Source: Chitinophagaceae bacterium
GTDB taxonomy: Bacteria > Bacteroidota > Bacteroidia > Chitinophagales > Chitinophagaceae
NCBI GenBank assembly: GCA_019747455.1
Contig: JAIEQT010000183.1
Span: 1 to 8,563 of the forward strand
DNA: 8,563 nt
Reading direction: 5' to 3'
The position numbers and the translations under genes were made by a program. This document shows, in pieces, positions 1 to 6,809 of this stretch. The notes beneath the pieces were generated by a model, which was given only the letters and a program-made list of their open reading frames with translations, had not been told where the DNA came from and did no database searches. The stretch's first letter is position 1. Each line of letters opens with the position of its first letter.

Positions 1-1634
1 AGGTTCCGTATTCAATCAATGAGCAATATGCGAAGAAAGCTGCTTATTTCTCCATGGAATTTGCTATCCACCAACCTTTAAAAATATATAGCGGAGGCCT
101 TGGGTTTTTAGCCGGCTCCCATTTGCGCAGTGCCTATGAACTGCACCAGAATATGATCGGTATAGGTATTCTTTGGAAATATGGTTATTACGATCAGGCA
201 CGCAATCAGGATCAAACACTGGTTCCTACCTGGATGGAAAAAACCCCTAATTTTTTAGAAGATACCGGCATCAAATTTCAGATCTATATACATGAGCATC
301 CTGTATGGGTAAAAGCCTATTGTTTAAACCCTGAGACTTTTAAAACGGCCCCGCTGTTTTTATTAAGTACCGATTTACCGGAGAATGATTATGTTTCACA
401 AACCATAACACATAGGTTATACGATGCTAACGTAGCCACTAAAGTGGCTCAATTTATTTTATTAGGAGTAGGTGGTGCAAAATTGATCGATGAACTAGGG
501 TTCAATCCCGATGTATATCACCTAAATGAAGCACATGGTATTTCAAGTGCTTTTTACTTGTTGAATAAATATAAGAGTGTAGAGAAAGTGAGGGAGCGTT
601 TAGTGTTTACTACACATACCCCGGAGGAAGCCGGAAATGAAAAGCATGATATTTATTTATGCCATAAAATGAGCTATTTCTGCGGTTTATCTATTGATGA
701 AGTTCGAAAAATAACAGGCATTCAGGACGATCAGTTTAATCATTCACTGGCTGCACTCCGCTTTGCCAGGAAAGCAAATGGCGTATCTGCCCTGCATGGT
801 CAGGTTAGCAGAGAAATGTGGAAGAACTACAAGGATATTTGTGATATCACTTCTATTACCAATGCTCAGAATTATACATACTGGGCTGATGAGCCATTAT
901 ACCGACATCTGGAATCGGGAGATAATTGGGCTATCGATGATAGAAAATGGTATCTCAAGAAAAGAGCATTCGAAACAGTGGCAGATCAAACAGGAAAACT
1001 ATTTGACCCTACTGTTTTTACCATCGTTTGGGCTAGAAGATTTGCTGGCTATAAGCGGGCAGATATGTTAACATACGATATGGAGCGATTTGAAAAACTC
1101 GTACAAAACAGCAAATATCCCGTTCAAATTATTTGGGCAGGAAAACCATATCCTGTTGATTATCCAGCCATTACACAGTTTAATCACTTAGTACATTTAA
1201 GTAAAAACTACAAGAATGTAGCTGTATTAATTGGGTATGAGCTCTTATTAAGCCGAAGATTAAAGCAATGTGCCGATTTGTGGTTAAACAATCCAAGAGT
1301 GCCGCGCGAAGCCAGTGGTACCAGTGGTATGACGGCTGCCATGAACGGGGCTGTTAATTTCTCTACAGACGATGGATGGATACCTGAGTTTACTATCCAT
1401 GGCAAAAATGGATTTGTAATCCCAAAAGCCGACTATGCCAACATGAATGTTCACGAACAAGATGAATATGATTTAAATAAACTCTATGAGATCTTGAATG
1501 GTGAAATTATTCCTATGTATTATGAAAATCGGGATGCCTGGAGAGAAATTGTAAAAAATGGTATGCGGGATGTAAGATTCCAGTTCGATAGTAACCGAAT
1601 GGCACACGAATATTATGAGATCATGTACAAGTAA
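1..1634 (+). CDS. glgP: Alpha-glucan phosphorylase-like protein (GT35), 5' end missing
   Basis: The reading frame is open from base 3 to the left edge, so the ATG at 54 is internal: the residues just before it (KKAAYFS) belong to the family's conserved AYFSMEF block. GT35 landmarks follow in order: YSGGLGFLAG near the N-terminus, YHLNEAH, FTTHTPEEAG, GVSALHGQVSREMW, ARRFAGYKRADML (the Arg and Lys that contact phosphate in phosphorylases), IIWAGKPYP, CADLWLNNP and EASGTSGM. The family releases glucose-1-phosphate from glycogen or maltodextrin in the cytoplasm. The oddity is the codon at 1332-1334, which encodes Thr where GT35 enzymes have the Lys that forms the Schiff base with pyridoxal phosphate (EASGTxxMK). 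Other motifs are also off consensus, for example NEAH for NEGH and LAGSH for LAGDH. Family membership is sure; phosphorylase activity is not. At least 543 residues are visible, close to complete for the short form of the family. It appears to be transcribed separately from ubiX, since a terminator follows. Confidence 0.9.
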   Translation, partial: VPYSINEQYAKKAAYFSMEFAIHQPLKIYSGGLGFLAGSHLRSAYELHQNMIGIGILWKYGYYDQARNQDQTLVPTWMEKTPNFLEDTGIKFQIYIHEHPVWVKAYCLNPETFKTAPLFLLSTDLPENDYVSQTITHRLYDANVATKVAQFILLGVGGAKLIDELGFNPDVYHLNEAHGISSAFYLLNKYKSVEKVRERLVFTTHTPEEAGNEKHDIYLCHKMSYFCGLSIDEVRKITGIQDDQFNHSLAALRFARKANGVSALHGQVSREMWKNYKDICDITSITNAQNYTYWADEPLYRHLESGDNWAIDDRKWYLKKRAFETVADQTGKLFDPTVFTIVWARRFAGYKRADMLTYDMERFEKLVQNSKYPVQIIWAGKPYPVDYPAITQFNHLVHLSKNYKNVAVLIGYELLLSRRLKQCADLWLNNPRVPREASGTSGMTAAMNGAVNFSTDDGWIPEFTIHGKNGFVIPKADYANMNVHEQDEYDLNKLYEILNGEIIPMYYENRDAWREIVKNGMRDVRFQFDSNRMAHEYYEIMYK

Positions 1635-1646
1635 TTATATACACGT

Positions 1647-1674
1647 AAAACCTCGCAAAAGCGAGGTTTTTTTT
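1647..1674 (+). terminator. Intrinsic terminator of the phosphorylase gene
   Basis: A perfect 10-bp stem (AAAACCTCGC / GCGAGGTTTT) with an AAAA loop is followed by further T residues, giving a run of eight T. It begins 12 nt after the stop codon and separates this gene from ubiX. Because the left arm starts with four A, it could also work weakly on the other strand, but no minus-strand gene points into it. Confidence 0.88.
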
Positions 1675-1681
1675 ATTTATG

Positions 1682-1689
1682 TACTTTTG
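1682..1689 (+). promoter_or_regulatory. Possible -7 element for ubiX
   Basis: TACTTTTG is an exact match to the Bacteroidota -7 pattern TAnnTTTG, placed so that transcription would begin about 30 nt before the ubiX ATG. No TTTG or TTG -33 element lies at the expected distance, because that position falls inside the upstream terminator stem. The region is rich in T, so a chance match is possible. Confidence 0.3.
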
Positions 1690-1691
1690 CT

Positions 1692-1720
1692 TATAACCTT
1701 TGATTCTTAATTTGGTTATA
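1692..1720. repeat. 7-bp inverted repeat in the ubiX leader
   Basis: TATAACC (1692-1698) and GGTTATA (1714-1720) are perfect inverted copies separated by 15 nt, and the right copy ends 5 nt before the ubiX ATG. It could be an operator for a dimeric regulator or a weak hairpin close to the start codon, or a chance feature of AT-rich DNA. No Shine-Dalgarno sequence is present between it and the ATG. Confidence 0.3.
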
Positions 1721-1725
1721 TATAC

Positions 1726-2286
1726 ATGTCTAAGAAAATCATAGTTGCCATTACCGGTGCCAGTGGATCTATTTATGCGTCTTCCTTACTGCATAAATTG
1801 GCGCTGCATGAAAATCAGTTTACAGAACTAGGTATCGTAATGAGTAAAAATGCAAAAGACGTTTGGGAAACAGAATTAGGTAACCATGATTACCAACAGC
1901 TTCCTTTTCGTTTTTATGAGAAACAAGATTTTTCGGCTCCCTTTGCTTCCGGTTCAGCGGGTTATGATACGATGATCATTGTTCCCTGTAGCATGGGCAC
2001 ACTCGGACGTATAGCCAGTGGTATCAGCGATGATTTAATAACACGTGCAGCTGATGTTATTTTAAAAGAAAGAAGAAGGTTGATTCTTGCAGTGAGGGAA
2101 ACACCCTATAATTTGATCCATATAAAAAATATGGAAACAGTTACGTTAGCAGGAGGAATCATTTGTCCGGCTACACCTTCCTTCTATAGCAAACCAAATT
2201 CAATCGAAGAAGTAGCCAACACCGTAGTAGATCGACTACTGGATTTGGCAGGTTTCGATATTAAGTCCTTTAGATGGGGCCTTTAA
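1726..2286 (+). CDS. ubiX: Flavin prenyltransferase UbiX
   Basis: UbiX transfers a dimethylallyl group to FMN to make prenylated FMN, the cofactor of UbiD-type decarboxylases. The 186-residue protein is full length for the family. It opens with the Rossmann-like flavin-binding motif IIVAITGASGS (residues 5-15), then PCSMGTL (87-93), ISDDLITRAADV and RETP (124-127). Residues I align with the prenyl-phosphate and FMN site of characterised UbiX enzymes, from remembered numbering: Ser15, Lys114, Arg124, Glu125, Tyr154 and Arg170. Their mutual spacings match, so the enzyme is predicted to be active. The ATG at 1726 puts the flavin motif at its usual distance from the N-terminus; no Shine-Dalgarno is seen, as is usual in this phylum. 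No ubiD is in the window, so the pathway served (quinone synthesis or another decarboxylation) cannot be read from context. It converges on clpC. Confidence 0.95.
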   Translation: MSKKIIVAITGASGSIYASSLLHKLALHENQFTELGIVMSKNAKDVWETELGNHDYQQLPFRFYEKQDFSAPFASGSAGYDTMIIVPCSMGTLGRIASGISDDLITRAADVILKERRRLILAVRETPYNLIHIKNMETVTLAGGIICPATPSFYSKPNSIEEVANTVVDRLLDLAGFDIKSFRWGL

Positions 2287-2320
2287 AAAAAGCCCCGACA
2301 GTTTTGTCGGGGCTTTTTTT
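2285..2320. terminator. Bidirectional intrinsic terminator between ubiX and clpC
   Basis: A perfect 16-bp stem has a core of GCCCCGACA paired with TGTCGGGGC and a GTTT loop at 2301-2304. Seven A precede the core and seven T follow it, so both strands read as a GC-rich hairpin plus U-run. It fills the whole gap between the convergent genes. Its left edge includes the last two bases of the ubiX stop codon, and its right edge includes two bases of the clpC stop codon. Confidence 0.93.
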
Positions 2321-4865
2321 ATACTTCTGCGTCTTCCTTTACTTTTCGTTGGAAGTTGAACACTAATTGTGAGGTTTCCTTATCAAAATCAGCTACTAAA
2401 ACATCTCCTTCTTTGATATTAAGTTTCATGATCTCTTCCGCTAATGGATCTTCCAAATGCTTCTGGATAGCTCTGTGTAGTGGTCTTGCACCAAACTGAA
2501 CATCATACCCTTTGTCTGATAAAAACTCTTTGGCCTCATTGGTAAGCTCCAATGTAAATCCAAGATTCTCCAATCGCTTAGCAACACTCTTCATAAGTAT
2601 ATCAATGATACTAAAGATATTTTCTTTAGTCAATGAGTTGAATACAACTACATCATCGATCCTATTCAAAAATTCAGGTGAGAACGTACGCTTCAACGCT
2701 TTTTCAATAACGGCTTTGTTATTTTCTTCTGCATTTTGAACACGGGTAGCTGTAGCAAATCCTACACCATCACCAAATTCTTTTAATTGACGGACCCCAA
2801 TGTTGGAAGTCATGATGATAAGGGTATTTTTAAAATCTACTTTGCGGCCTAACCCATCGGTAAGCTGACCATCATCGAGTACCTGTAACAGAATATTATA
2901 TATATCTGGGTGTGCTTTTTCAATTTCATCAAGTAAAATAACACTATATGGTTTGCGTCGTACTTTTTCAGTTAACTGTCCACCTTCTTCATATCCTACA
3001 TATCCGGGAGGCGCGCCGATAAGTCTACTCACCGTAAATTTTTCCATGTATTCACTCATATCGATGCGAATGAGGGCATCTTCAGAGTCGAACATATACC
3101 GCGCCAGTGCCCGAGCCAATTCTGTTTTACCAACACCGGTGGGTCCTAAGAATATAAAAGTACCAATTGGTTTTTTAGGATCCTTCAACCCTACTCTATT
3201 TCGTTGAATAGCCTTAACTACTTTTACAATCGCTTCATCCTGCCCAATTACCATACCTTTCATATCCTCACTCATGCGGCGAAGCTTCTCTGTTTCCGCT
3301 TGTACCATGCGTTTTACAGGAATACCCGTCATCATACTTATAACTTCGGCAATATGCTCTTCCGTAATTGGGTAACGCTTATGTTTACTTTCTTCTTCCC
3401 ATTGTGATTTTGCTTTTTCTAATTCTTCTCCTAATCTTTTTTCAGTATCTCGTAAAGATGCGGCCTCTTCAAAACGCTGGCTTTTAACAACTTTATTTTT
3501 TTCATTCTTTACGTCTTCTATCTTCTTTTCAAGCTCAACAATATTTTCGGGAACATTAATATTTTTCAAATGAACCCTGGCTCCTACCTCATCCAACACA
3601 TCTATCGCTTTATCCGGCAGTAACCTGTCTGTCATATATCTATCACTCAACTTCACACAAGCATCAACAGCATCATCTCCATAAGTCACACTATGAAAGT
3701 CTTCGTATTTAGATTTGATATTATTGAGAATTTGAATGGTTTCATCAACACTCGGTGGCTCAATTAATACTTTTTGGAATCTACGATCGAGGGCACCATC
3801 TTTTTCAATATACATACGATACTCATCTAATGTAGAGGCACCTATACATTGAAGTTCACCCCTGGCTAATGCAGGTTTAAAAATATTAGAAGCATCTAAA
3901 GATCCGCTGGCGCCACCGGCACCAACAATTGTATGAATTTCGTCGATGAATAGAATCACATCTCTGTTTTTTTCCAATTCATTCATAATAGCTTTCATAC
4001 GTTCTTCAAACTGACCCCGATATTTGGTGCCGGCAACTAAGGCTGCCAAATCGAGTGATATAACTCTTTTATCGAATAATACCCGGCTCACTTTTCTTTG
4101 TACAATACGTAATGCCAAACCTTCCACAATAGCTGTTTTACCTACGCCCGGCTCTCCAATTAAAATAGGGTTGTTCTTTTTCCTTCTACTTAAAATCTGA
4201 CTTACACGTTCAATTTCCTCTTCTCTGCCAACAATAGGATCCAATGAACCCGACTCTGCCAATTTGGTAATATCTCGTCCAAAATTGTCAAGTACCGGTG
4301 TTTTACTTTTTGAGCCGCCGGCAGGTTGTTTTCCGGTTCTCGATTGTTGATAGCCTCCCCCCTTTTTCTCTTCATCAAATTCATCATCATTCTCATCAGG
4401 AAATTCACTTCTGGGTGGCGGATTAGTAGTACCAACCATGCCTAGTTCATTTCTGAACATATCATAATCAATATCAAATTGGTTAAGAATCTGCGTGGCA
4501 ATATTCTCCTTATTTTTAAGAATACTGAGCATTAAATGTTCCGTTTCTACCAGTGGGCTTTTAAGCGCCTTAGCTTCTAAAACGGTTACCCGTATTACCT
4601 TTTCTGCTTGTTTCGTAAGCGGTAAGCTATTAATATTAGCAATATTCTTACCTGTTTTATCTTTAACGGCTAATTCTACTTCTTTCCTTAGCTCATACAG
4701 ATCTACATTAAGCTGCTTTAATACTTTAATGGCTGTATTATCTCCATCTCTTATTAATCCTAATAAAAGATGCTCTGTACCGATAAAATCGTTTCCTAAA
4801 CGTAAAGCCTCTTCTCTACTAAAAGAAATGATCTCTTTAACCTGGGCTGAAAAATTATTATCCAT
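2319..4865 (-). CDS. clpC: ATP-dependent Clp protease ATP-binding subunit ClpC
   Basis: This Hsp100 AAA+ unfoldase threads substrates into the ClpP protease in the cytoplasm. Numbered from the ATG at 4865 (848 residues), it has a double Clp-N repeat (about 1-140) and an acidic, Gly/Pro-rich linker (about 142-190). The first AAA module has Walker A GEPGVGKT (237-244) and Walker B with Asp308-Glu309. A coiled M-domain contains a UVR-like segment near 458-475 ([11 protein letters not shown]). The second AAA module has Walker A GPTGVGKT (574-581) and Walker B Asp646-Glu647. The VGF at 701-703 sits where Clp ATPases carry the loop that docks on ClpP. The M-domain size and UVR motif favour ClpC over ClpB or ClpA. 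The frame can be extended 7 codons upstream to a TTG at 4886, but [11 protein letters not shown] is the expected N-terminus. No clpP or mcsAB is nearby. All motifs look intact. Confidence 0.95.
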   Translation of the reverse strand: MDNNFSAQVKEIISFSREEALRLGNDFIGTEHLLLGLIRDGDNTAIKVLKQLNVDLYELRKEVELAVKDKTGKNIANINSLPLTKQAEKVIRVTVLEAKALKSPLVETEHLMLSILKNKENIATQILNQFDIDYDMFRNELGMVGTTNPPPRSEFPDENDDEFDEEKKGGGYQQSRTGKQPAGGSKSKTPVLDNFGRDITKLAESGSLDPIVGREEEIERVSQILSRRKKNNPILIGEPGVGKTAIVEGLALRIVQRKVSRVLFDKRVISLDLAALVAGTKYRGQFEERMKAIMNELEKNRDVILFIDEIHTIVGAGGASGSLDASNIFKPALARGELQCIGASTLDEYRMYIEKDGALDRRFQKVLIEPPSVDETIQILNNIKSKYEDFHSVTYGDDAVDACVKLSDRYMTDRLLPDKAIDVLDEVGARVHLKNINVPENIVELEKKIEDVKNEKNKVVKSQRFEEAASLRDTEKRLGEELEKAKSQWEEESKHKRYPITEEHIAEVISMMTGIPVKRMVQAETEKLRRMSEDMKGMVIGQDEAIVKVVKAIQRNRVGLKDPKKPIGTFIFLGPTGVGKTELARALARYMFDSEDALIRIDMSEYMEKFTVSRLIGAPPGYVGYEEGGQLTEKVRRKPYSVILLDEIEKAHPDIYNILLQVLDDGQLTDGLGRKVDFKNTLIIMTSNIGVRQLKEFGDGVGFATATRVQNAEENNKAVIEKALKRTFSPEFLNRIDDVVVFNSLTKENIFSIIDILMKSVAKRLENLGFTLELTNEAKEFLSDKGYDVQFGARPLHRAIQKHLEDPLAEEIMKLNIKEGDVLVADFDKETSQLVFNFQRKVKEDAEV

Positions 4866-4871
4866 ATCTAA

Positions 4872-4904
4872 TTTGGATTTATACAATTATAACGAATATT
4901 TTTG
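4872..4904 (+). promoter_or_regulatory. Predicted promoter of the STAS/J-protein pair
   Basis: A TTTG at 4872-4875 and TATTTTTG at 4897-4904 match both halves of the Bacteroidota housekeeping promoter (TTTG and TAnnTTTG), with a 21-nt spacer that is within the range seen in this phylum. Transcription would start near 4911 and leave a leader of about 45 nt before the ATG at 4956. The promoter lies just inside the region that drives clpC in the other direction. Confidence 0.6.
4884..4891 (-). promoter_or_regulatory. Weak candidate -7 element for clpC
   Basis: Read on the minus strand, these bases give TATAATTG, one mismatch from TAnnTTTG. No clear -33 TTTG is found 19-21 nt upstream, and the implied leader would be only about 12 nt. 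It overlaps the spacer of the opposing promoter. The true clpC promoter may instead lie further upstream, within 4905-4955, or depend on another sigma factor. Confidence 0.22.
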
Positions 4905-4955
4905 AGTGAAGTTGTAGGGCACTTATACACAGTTTGTTAATTCATAACTAAGATT

Positions 4956-5357
4956 ATGGAAGTCAAAATTGATACCAAAGAAAAATTCACCGTTATAACA
5001 CCGATCACACTCGATGTTTCTGCCAATATAGCAGCAGATTTAGTGGAAAGATGCAGGACAATTTTAGCCAACAGGGTCAAAAATCTAATTTTGAACCTAA
5101 CTTCTGTTACGAATTTGGATGAAGCAGGCATGGAAGGTATCACACAATTACAGCAAGAATTTTATGAAAATAATGCCTCTTTTGTAGTGTGTGGACTTAG
5201 TGCCGATATTGAAAAAGCTTTAGAAAAGGCCGAGTTATTGGATTTATGGAATATAACACCTACCGAATCGGAGGCCTGGGATATTGTTCAAATGGAAGAA
5301 ATTGAAAGGGAGTTATTAGATGGTGATGATATTAGTTTCCTCAATGAAAATGGATAA
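4956..5357 (+). CDS. STAS-domain protein with degenerate phospho-site
   Basis: The first about 100 of 133 residues read as a STAS domain (the anti-sigma-factor-antagonist/SpoIIAA fold). An opening strand EKFTVITPITLDVSANIAADL is followed by NLILNLTSVTNLDEAGMEGI and then FVVCGLSADIEKALEKAELLDLW, which resembles the family's closing strand-helix. The acidic tail (MEEIERELLDGDDISFLNENG) is outside the fold. In SpoIIAA-type proteins the loop reads DSSG, and the second Ser is phosphorylated. Here it is Asp55-Glu56-Ala57-Gly58, so neither Ser is present and kinase-controlled switching is unlikely. MlaB-type STAS proteins carry DTAG there, but no mla genes are nearby. No anti-sigma kinase, phosphatase or sigma factor is in the window. 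The end overlaps the start of the J-protein gene, suggesting translational coupling. A soluble protein-binding role is the most that can be inferred. Confidence 0.75.
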   Translation: MEVKIDTKEKFTVITPITLDVSANIAADLVERCRTILANRVKNLILNLTSVTNLDEAGMEGITQLQQEFYENNASFVVCGLSADIEKALEKAELLDLWNITPTESEAWDIVQMEEIERELLDGDDISFLNENG

Positions 5358-5979
5358 TCATTACAAAACCTTAGGCATTTCTCCCGCTAGTTCTTCCAGC
5401 GAAATAAAATCGGCATATCGTAAGCTAGCGCAACGCTATCATCCTGATAAACACAACGGGAATACATCACTTTCTGCTCACTTTGAAAAACTGAAAGCAG
5501 CATACGAAGTTTTACAAAATGAAGAAAAAAGAAAGGAATACGATACAACGCTGTTTGCATACTTTACAGGAAGCAAAAATTCAGCGATTAATACAAGTCA
5601 GGCATTTTATGATAAGATCACTGAAATAATCCAAACAATTAAGAAGCTGAATGCAAATCAGATCAACTATGATTGGGTTACCATTTCTGCATTAACACTA
5701 TTACGGTCGAGAGGTATTCAAATCGCTTTACTGGAAGAAAAAACCGAATCAGCTATATTTAATTCCATATGCGATATGATAGAGATATTGCCCTATAATG
5801 AGATGAAGCGCCTACAGGAAGACATCTATCATATTTTCCACGATGAACAAACACAGGTAAAGTGGGAGCAGATAATAAAACAAAAAAAGGGGAAGGAAAG
5901 AAACAGCCTTATCATTATTTTATTAGCACTGGGTGTGAGTATATTAGTAGCCACTTTAATCATGATAAGCACAAAATAA
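5350..5979 (+). CDS. Tail-anchored J-domain (DnaJ-like) protein
   Basis: The N-terminal 65 or so residues form a J-domain: HYKTLGISPASSSSEIKSAYRKLAQRYHPDKHNG, the His-Pro-Asp signature at 31-33 (from the ATG at 5350), and a closing YEVLQNEEKRKEYD. J-domains stimulate ATP hydrolysis by Hsp70 (DnaK). No Gly/Phe region, zinc finger or DnaJ C-terminal substrate domain follows, so this is not DnaJ itself but a class III J-protein. The middle (about 80-170) is helical with no family I recognise. A basic stretch (KQKKGKERN) precedes one hydrophobic segment, about residues 187-206, ending three residues before the C-terminus: a tail anchor with the J-domain facing the cytoplasm. Possible starts are ATGs at 5344 and 5350, overlapping the STAS gene by 14 or 8 nt. 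An ATG at 5320 would add an atypical hydrophobic leader. Confidence 0.88.
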   Translation: MDNHYKTLGISPASSSSEIKSAYRKLAQRYHPDKHNGNTSLSAHFEKLKAAYEVLQNEEKRKEYDTTLFAYFTGSKNSAINTSQAFYDKITEIIQTIKKLNANQINYDWVTISALTLLRSRGIQIALLEEKTESAIFNSICDMIEILPYNEMKRLQEDIYHIFHDEQTQVKWEQIIKQKKGKERNSLIIILLALGVSILVATLIMISTK

Positions 5980-6009
5980 AAAAGCATCCCATTAGGAATG
6001 AGATGCTTT
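5973..6009 (-). terminator. Terminator of the SusD/lipoprotein operon, shared with the J-protein gene
   Basis: AAAGCATC (5981-5988) pairs with GATGCTTT (6002-6009). After one mismatch the stem continues for four more pairs (CATT/AATG) around an AGG loop. On the minus strand it is followed by TTTTTTATTTT, a good U-run, so it mainly ends the leftward operon. On the plus strand only a short T run follows, so termination after the J-protein gene would be weaker. Confidence 0.75.
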
Positions 6010-6033
6010 AGCGTTTTGTTAAATAATGATTTC

Positions 6034-6789
6034 TTAGTTATTTCCAATTAATGTGGAAGACAATGTATTACTTGGGAAAATCGGATCAGCGGTTACTAAC
6101 CCTCTTAGCACAATAGTATACAGTTTGCCGGAAACAGCAGTAAGCGTTTGGGTTCTCAATACCGATCCGGTTGTATTATTTCTTATTTGAATACTATATG
6201 ACGTTCCGGTTGATAAGGCATCAATAGGTGTGAAACCAGTGTAGTCTTTAAATCCAAACCCGGTACCGCCAGCAAAGATAGGTGTAGTTGCTGTACCGAT
6301 AAATGCATTAACCCTAGGTGCATCCGGACTCGCATGTATTAATCGTAATCCTGCTTTACCTACTGCAGGAACAGTAAGATCATCTTCAATTAAAATTAGT
6401 TCTGGTGTTTCGGCTCGATTGGTAGCGACTAATGTATAGGATGGTGTAACTGCATCATTTCTTTTTATATCGAAATTACCCCGCTGAAAAAGCGTTGTGG
6501 TGGTAGAGGTAGCAACAGTATTACCTACGAGATAACTACTTGTTACATTACCCATAACTGCAATACTACGAGAGCCGGGTGTAATACCGTAATATATTGA
6601 GTTAGCACCGAAAGTTAGCGGTGTAATATTGGCCTTAGTGCCATCTAAGAAAACGTCAACATTAGTTCTATTCGGTGTGGTGTTAACTACCATAATTTTA
6701 GAGAATCCTAAATTTTCAGGATCTTTTGCACATCCCGTGAATAGTATTAGTAGAACCGTTGAAAAGTATAAAAAAATATTTTTTTTCAT
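6034..6789 (-). CDS. DUF4397-domain lipoprotein (distal copy)
   Basis: The start MKKNIFLYFSTVLLILFTGC is a lipoprotein signal peptide with Cys20 as the lipidation site; an in-frame ATG nine bases upstream (6798) is equally possible. The residues after the Cys (AKDPE) are charged and acidic, loosely like the signals that send Bacteroidota lipoproteins to the cell surface. The mature part is all-beta and splits into two similar halves. The first runs from KIMVVNTTPNRTNVDVFLDG and the second from LRLIHASPDAPRVNAFIG to KLYTIVLRG. The LRxxHASPDAP block is the hallmark of DUF4397. The function of the family is unknown; it is inferred here to be an outer-membrane accessory of the SusD system upstream. 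It is last in the operon, 11-20 nt after the preceding gene. A long A/T tract in the signal-peptide codons (6771-6786) is a possible slippage site. Confidence 0.85.
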   Translation of the reverse strand: MKKNIFLYFSTVLLILFTGCAKDPENLGFSKIMVVNTTPNRTNVDVFLDGTKANITPLTFGANSIYYGITPGSRSIAVMGNVTSSYLVGNTVATSTTTTLFQRGNFDIKRNDAVTPSYTLVATNRAETPELILIEDDLTVPAVGKAGLRLIHASPDAPRVNAFIGTATTPIFAGGTGFGFKDYTGFTPIDALSTGTSYSIQIRNNTTGSVLRTQTLTAVSGKLYTIVLRGLVTADPIFPSNTLSSTLIGNN

Positions 6790-6809
6790 TGTATACATTT
6801 TTGGGATGA

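Noticed and set aside
763..1071. 102-codon plus-strand frame inside the phosphorylase gene
   Set aside because: It overlaps conserved GT35 coding sequence in another frame and resembles no family.
1334..1634. Treating the phosphorylase as a pseudogene because of the missing Lys
   Set aside because: The frame is intact to a normal C-terminus and a proper terminator follows, and the surrounding motif residues are preserved, so decay is not indicated.
4863..4886. Upstream TTG start for clpC adding seven residues
   Set aside because: The ATG at 4865 gives the expected MDNNFSAQ N-terminus; a TTG start would add non-conserved residues and is less usual.
4495..4905. 136-codon plus-strand reading frame antisense to the clpC N-terminus
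   Set aside because: It lies wholly opposite a strongly supported clpC, has no recognisable domain and a composition typical of an antisense shadow frame.
4939..4951. Short inverted repeat GTTA-ATTCA-TAAC upstream of the STAS gene
   Set aside because: Only four base pairs in AT-rich DNA; expected by chance.
5320..5349. Earlier ATG for the J-protein giving an N-terminal MVMILVSS extension
   Set aside because: J-proteins normally start within a few residues of the HYKTLG motif; the extension is encoded by overlapping STAS sequence and is more likely non-coding in that frame.
4956..5357. Reading the STAS protein as part of a sigma-factor partner-switching or stressosome module
   Set aside because: The phospho-acceptor Ser is absent, and no kinase, phosphatase or sigma factor gene is in the window.
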